The notes beneath the pieces are model-generated. The model had not been told where the DNA came from, did no database searches, and worked only from the letters and a program-made list of their open reading frames with translations. A program made the position numbers and the translations under genes. Below are positions 13,124 to 15,950 of a stretch of 15,950 bases of DNA, in pieces (position 1 is the stretch's first letter; each line of letters begins with the position of its first letter). Where the stretch lies: positions 743-16,692 of the forward strand of contig CAJTUV010000053.1 of NCBI GenBank assembly GCA_910579515.1, given 5' to 3'. The stretch comes from an uncultured Hungatella sp. (GTDB taxonomy: Bacteria; Bacillota; Clostridia; Lachnospirales; Lachnospiraceae).

Positions 13124-13357
13124 TTATCTGGTGATCACATATTCCGCGATTCCAGGCAGCGTGCGGATGTCCTCGTCTCCATACACATGAAGCGTCATAA
13201 CCTTTCCCATGCCAAATCCCATAACGCCAAGCAGCGATTTTGCATCCACCACGCAGCTTCCACATTGCAGATCTGCATGATAGGGATACTTTTCCATCTT
13301 ATTGACAAAATTCACAATATCTGTTTTATCTTTCAATAGTATATCCTGCTTGTTCAT
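13124..13357 (-). CDS. HPr-like small protein without the phospho-histidine site
   Basis: A 77-residue protein of the HPr fold family. The part SCVVDAKSLLGVMGFGMG (34-51) aligns with the HPr block around Ser46 (KSIMGVM), so S41 here is the equivalent regulatory serine. The His15 block (HARPA) is absent: that region reads VNFVNKMEKYPYHADLQ. It therefore cannot pass phosphate in the sugar phosphotransferase relay and may have a regulatory role, as Crh does in Bacillus. The frame is open to 13462, but the ATG at 13357 follows AAGGAGG by 8 nt. It lies 58 bp after the RluA-family gene on the same strand. Whether HPr kinase modifies S41 is unknown. Confidence 0.78.
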   Translation of the reverse strand: MNKQDILLKDKTDIVNFVNKMEKYPYHADLQCGSCVVDAKSLLGVMGFGMGKVMTLHVYGDEDIRTLPGIAEYVITR

Positions 13358-13415
13358 AACGTTCCTCCTTCTTCCATCATTATTTTCTTTCTTCATAGTT
13401 TTAGTCTTGCCAATT

Positions 13416-14108
13416 TTAAATACCGTTAATCTGTTTTTTAAAAAATCTTTGAAAAATCTCACCTTCCGGCTCCATCTGAAAAGTCAAAGGTTTTTTTGTC
13501 TTTGGATGGAGAAAAGAAAGCTCACAGGCAGACAACGCAATCGACTTCTGGCCGGCAAATTTCGAATTATACCGATGATCTCCCCATAAAGGCAGGCCGC
13601 GGCCTGCAAACTGGACCCTGATTTGATGATGTCGTCCGGTAATCAGCCAAATTTTTACCAAGGTCAACAACTCTTCTTCCTTAAAAGTATCCACAACCTG
13701 ATAACGCAATTCTGCACGTTTCGCCCCGCTTATCCCCTTTTCCACAATCCTCGACATATTTTTCCCTGTGTCCTTCAACAAATAATCCACAAAGTTATCC
13801 ACATTATCCACAGGTTTTCCGCAAACGACGGCCATATACATTTTCTGCATTTGATTCTCTTTTACCTGCCTGCTCAAAAGGGATGCAGCCTCCTTCGTCT
13901 TTGCATATACCATAATGCCGCCTACTGGCTTGTCTAATCTGTGGATAACTCCCACATAAGGCTCTTCCTTCTTTGTTGATAAGTGATGGATATGTTTTTT
14001 TATCTCACTGACCAAATCCGGCGAAAACGAGTGCGTTTCCTGGGACTCCATTCCCACTGGTTTCTTTACAACTATAAGTTCCTGATCCTCATAAAAAATG
14101 TTTAACAT
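13416..14108 (-). CDS. RluA-family RNA pseudouridine synthase
   Basis: A 230-residue enzyme that converts uridine to pseudouridine in rRNA or tRNA. The catalytic block is GVIHRLDKPVGGIMVYAKT (53-71) with D59 as the catalytic aspartate. Further family motifs are WLITGRHHQIRVQFA (about 153-167) and LWGDHRYNSK. It lacks an N-terminal S4 domain, as in the shorter RluA subgroup, so the exact target base cannot be assigned. The ATG at 14108 follows TGGAGA by about 8 nt. It is probably cotranscribed with the HPr-like gene downstream. Confidence 0.9.
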   Translation of the reverse strand: MLNIFYEDQELIVVKKPVGMESQETHSFSPDLVSEIKKHIHHLSTKKEEPYVGVIHRLDKPVGGIMVYAKTKEAASLLSRQVKENQMQKMYMAVVCGKPVDNVDNFVDYLLKDTGKNMSRIVEKGISGAKRAELRYQVVDTFKEEELLTLVKIWLITGRHHQIRVQFAGRGLPLWGDHRYNSKFAGQKSIALSACELSFLHPKTKKPLTFQMEPEGEIFQRFFKKQINGI

Positions 14109-14138
14109 AATGTTTCTCCAAAAATATTTTTATTTTCC

Positions 14139-14167
14139 TTGCATTTTTTGCTCCATTGATGTATAGT
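14139..14167 (+). promoter_or_regulatory. Promoter of the hemolysin III family gene
   Basis: TTGCAT (14139-14144), 17 bp, TATAGT (14162-14167). The leader is about 66 nt to the ATG at 14240, with AAAGGAGG 7 nt before it. Confidence 0.55.
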
Positions 14168-14239
14168 ATATAAAAAGATTACACATAGTTTTTAATACTA
14201 CATACAATAATATTACCATCTCATAAAGGAGGATAAACT

Positions 14240-14899
14240 ATGACAAATTTTCGTATCAAAGACCCGGGAAGTGCAATCACTCATTTTATCGGCGCGGTTT
14301 TTTCTGCTTTTGCCGCCACGCCCCTGCTCCTAAAGTCCTATAGAGATACGGGAAACTTTTCCTTAACATCCCTGTCCCTGGCTGTTTTTATTATCAGCAT
14401 GTTTCTTTTATATGCTGCCAGCACCACCTACCACACCTTCGATATATCGCCCAAAATCAATAAGGTGCTTCGCAAGATTGACCATATGATGATTTTTATA
14501 TTGATTGCCGGAACCTATACCCCTGTGTGCATGGTTGTGTTAGGAGACCGGACCGGATGGATGCTTCTGGCTCTTGTCTGGACAATCGCCATTGTGGGCA
14601 TCACCATCAAAGCTTGCTGGATTACCTGTCCTAAGTGGTTTTCTTCTATTCTCTATATTGCCATGGGCTGGGTTTGCATTTTGGCTTTTAGTAAAATCGT
14701 CAAGGCTCTTCCCTCCGCCGCTTTTGGATGGCTGTTGACCGGAGGCGTCATCTACACGGTTGGAGGCGTCATTTACGCGTTAAAACTGCCGATTTTTAAT
14801 TCCAAACATCAAAACTTCGGTTCCCATGAAATTTTCCATCTGTTTGTTATGGGAGGAAGTTTGTGCCACTACATTATGATGTATCAGTTTGTGGCTTAA
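14240..14899 (+). CDS. Hemolysin III/PAQR family membrane protein
   Basis: A 219-residue integral membrane protein with seven predicted hydrophobic segments. Family metal-site motifs are all present: STTYHTF (61-67, S61 and H65), DHMMIFILIAGTYTP (81-95, D81), and HEIFHLFVMGGSLCHY (196-211, H196, H200 and H210). Members resemble eukaryotic PAQR receptors and the YqfA/YplQ proteins of bacteria. The hemolysin name is historical and says little about the role here. It has its own promoter and a shared terminator, so it is monocistronic. Confidence 0.9.
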   Translation: MTNFRIKDPGSAITHFIGAVFSAFAATPLLLKSYRDTGNFSLTSLSLAVFIISMFLLYAASTTYHTFDISPKINKVLRKIDHMMIFILIAGTYTPVCMVVLGDRTGWMLLALVWTIAIVGITIKACWITCPKWFSSILYIAMGWVCILAFSKIVKALPSAAFGWLLTGGVIYTVGGVIYALKLPIFNSKHQNFGSHEIFHLFVMGGSLCHYIMMYQFVA

Positions 14900-14905
14900 C
14901 CAAAT

Positions 14906-14940
14906 AGGAGGTAAGCGATTATTCGCCTACCTCCTGTTTC
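14906..14940. terminator. Bidirectional terminator between convergent genes
   Basis: AGGAGGTA (14906-14913) pairs with TACCTCCT (14928-14935). Inside, GCGA pairs with TCGC after one A-C mismatch. On + it is followed by GTTTCTT, on - by ATTTGG. It lies between the stops of the hemolysin III gene (+) and the YesL-like gene (-). Confidence 0.8.
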
Positions 14941-15711
14941 TTACTCTGCCTTTGTATCGCCGTCATTCACTTCTGACTCCACAGACTTTCTGCTGGTGCT
15001 CCAAACAGAATTTTCCGTTCCAATCTGTCCCAGGCTTTTTGTATCCTCTTCATTTTCAAATAAAGGTCTCAGCTCTTTCTCGTCCGCCCTCTCGTCTTTG
15101 GGAATATATTTTTTAAAAATCGCCTCAAGAATATAGGAATTTACAAATGCTATAAGCGGAACTCCGAAAAGCATAAGCTGGGGAACCACTGTAAATGTTA
15201 GAAAAATCATTCCTGCAGCAATGGCAATCATGGCAATCGTATGAAAAATGTGCCGGATGGACATGAAAAACGCATTAAAAATCGTCCTCTTTACAGTATT
15301 ATAAAATCTGGCCTGAAGGGGAAACACATAGGTAAACATGGCCAGCCAGATAAACAGCATAGCCAAAAAAGCGGTAGCCAAAACTGTGCGAAACGTAGAG
15401 GAAGTGGTAAGAACCGTAGCCACAAAATAGACGTCGAAACCTAAGATCAGACCAATGACTAGAAACAGCATCCAAATGATTGTGGCCTGCTTAAAATTTT
15501 CCTTAAATGATTTAAAAAAGGACCGAATCGTATATCCGTCATCATCCCGAACCAGCCTCAGAGTGACATAATACATCGCCGTGGTAGCGGCTCCAACCGT
15601 CACAATGGGAATACAACAAATCACCCACAGGATATGTATAATCAACAAATCCCAAAATTTGCCTATAAAACGCCATATAGGGTTGTCATAATTAAATAAG
15701 CCTGACAGCAT
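14941..15711 (-). CDS. yesL: YesL family (DUF624) membrane protein
   Basis: A 256-residue membrane protein with about five hydrophobic segments. Typical features are the N-terminal GLFNYDNPIWRFIGKFWDLL, then WVICCIPIVTVGAATTAMYY, and a hydrophilic acidic C-terminal tail of about 50 residues (DERADEKELRPLFENEEDT). YesL-type genes often sit near carbohydrate ABC transporters and hydrolases. Their biochemical role is not established. The ATG at 15711 is preferred, as AGAGG lies 7 nt before it. An in-frame ATG at 15732 has poorer spacing. The tail is longer than I expect for the family. Confidence 0.82.
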   Translation of the reverse strand: MLSGLFNYDNPIWRFIGKFWDLLIIHILWVICCIPIVTVGAATTAMYYVTLRLVRDDDGYTIRSFFKSFKENFKQATIIWMLFLVIGLILGFDVYFVATVLTTSSTFRTVLATAFLAMLFIWLAMFTYVFPLQARFYNTVKRTIFNAFFMSIRHIFHTIAMIAIAAGMIFLTFTVVPQLMLFGVPLIAFVNSYILEAIFKKYIPKDERADEKELRPLFENEEDTKSLGQIGTENSVWSTSRKSVESEVNDGDTKAE

Positions 15712-15742
15712 AGAAAAACCTCTTTCCTTCATCTGTTTTTTG

Positions 15743-15763
15743 TACCCTCAAAAGACAAGGGTA
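15743..15763 (-). promoter_or_regulatory. Small hairpin in the yesL leader
   Basis: TACCCT (15743-15748) and AGGGTA (15758-15763) form a 6-bp stem with a 9-nt loop, between promoter and start codon. No function can be assigned. Confidence 0.35.
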
Positions 15764-15772
15764 TCATTGTTT

Positions 15773-15801
15773 ATTATATCGGAAGAAAGGAAAAAAATCA
15801 A
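15773..15801 (-). promoter_or_regulatory. Sigma-A-like promoter of the yesL-type gene
   Basis: On the minus strand: TTGATT (15796-15801), exactly 17 bp, TATAAT (15773-15778). The leader is about 55 nt to the ATG at 15711. Confidence 0.72.
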
Positions 15802-15898
15802 TTTATCCTGAGTATTTCATAGAAAATTAATAATATGGTGATTTGCAAAACTAAATTCCCCCTCCTTCTTCTAATCGTGGATGTAAGAAAAGCTTCTC

Positions 15899-15950
15899 CT
15901 ATTTTTTAGTAAAAGTGATCGTTGTATCATTGAGTTCCAAACTAAGATAA
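15899..15950 (-). CDS. Possible C-terminal end of a gene entering from the right edge
   Basis: A minus-strand frame is open from the window edge to a TAG at 15899-15901 and reads YLSLELNDTTITFTKK, a plausible beta-rich C-terminus. Only 16 codons are visible, so this may be chance. Between it and the yesL promoter I see no further gene. Confidence 0.25.
   Translation of the reverse strand, partial: YLSLELNDTTITFTKK

Noticed and set aside
15804..15854. Short TTG-initiated peptide after a GGAGGGGG stretch upstream of yesL (minus strand)
   Set aside because: Only about 16 codons, spacing to the purine-rich run is too long, and no recognisable character.

Overview
The window looks like chromosomal DNA from an anaerobic, low-to-mid GC Firmicute, probably Clostridia/Lachnospiraceae. 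Supporting signs are strong AGGAGG-type Shine-Dalgarno sites, sigma-A-like promoters, YtvI- and YesL-type membrane proteins, a raffinose-type alpha-galactoside cluster, and a clostridial-style type I toxin-antitoxin locus. The genus is inference only.

Left end (1-2600), accessory. A minus-strand open frame without a start runs off the left edge (1-438). At 356-692 there is a compact type I toxin-antitoxin locus. It has a 30-residue holin-like toxin on + and a convergent roughly 100-nt antisense RNA on -, each with its own sigma-A-like promoter. The two RNAs have near-identical 5' ends because the locus is bounded by an inverted repeat. From 816 to 2418 lies a decayed minus-strand gene block: the start of a protein-kinase-like gene, a C-terminal phosphatase-like remnant, an MBL-fold hydrolase broken by a stop and a frameshift, and a frameshifted unknown gene.

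Middle left (2596-4600): an unrecognised + strand protein with no clear ribosome binding site, a YtvI/AI-2E-type membrane protein on -, and an intergenic element of about 155 bp that can fold as a multi-branched cruciform.

Centre (4600-12970), the metabolic core. A minus-strand operon reads binding protein (MsmE type), two permeases (MsmF and MsmG types), GH36 alpha-galactosidase and an amylosucrase-like GH13 enzyme. A divergent AraC-family regulator (MsmR type) reads outward on +. The inferred scheme is that raffinose-family sugars are imported by the ABC transporter, whose ATPase is not in the window. Galactose is then removed by the GH36 enzyme and the resulting sucrose is handled by the GH13 enzyme. 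The shared regulatory region has good promoters both ways and an 11-bp-phased direct repeat over the operon's -35.

Right end (12970-15950), housekeeping: a degenerate HPr-like protein (Ser46 equivalent kept, His15 region lost) downstream of an RluA-family pseudouridine synthase, a hemolysin III/PAQR membrane protein on +, a bidirectional terminator, and a YesL-family (DUF624) membrane protein on -. A possible C-terminal scrap of another minus gene touches the right edge. No rRNA, tRNA, CRISPR array or intact insertion sequence was seen.
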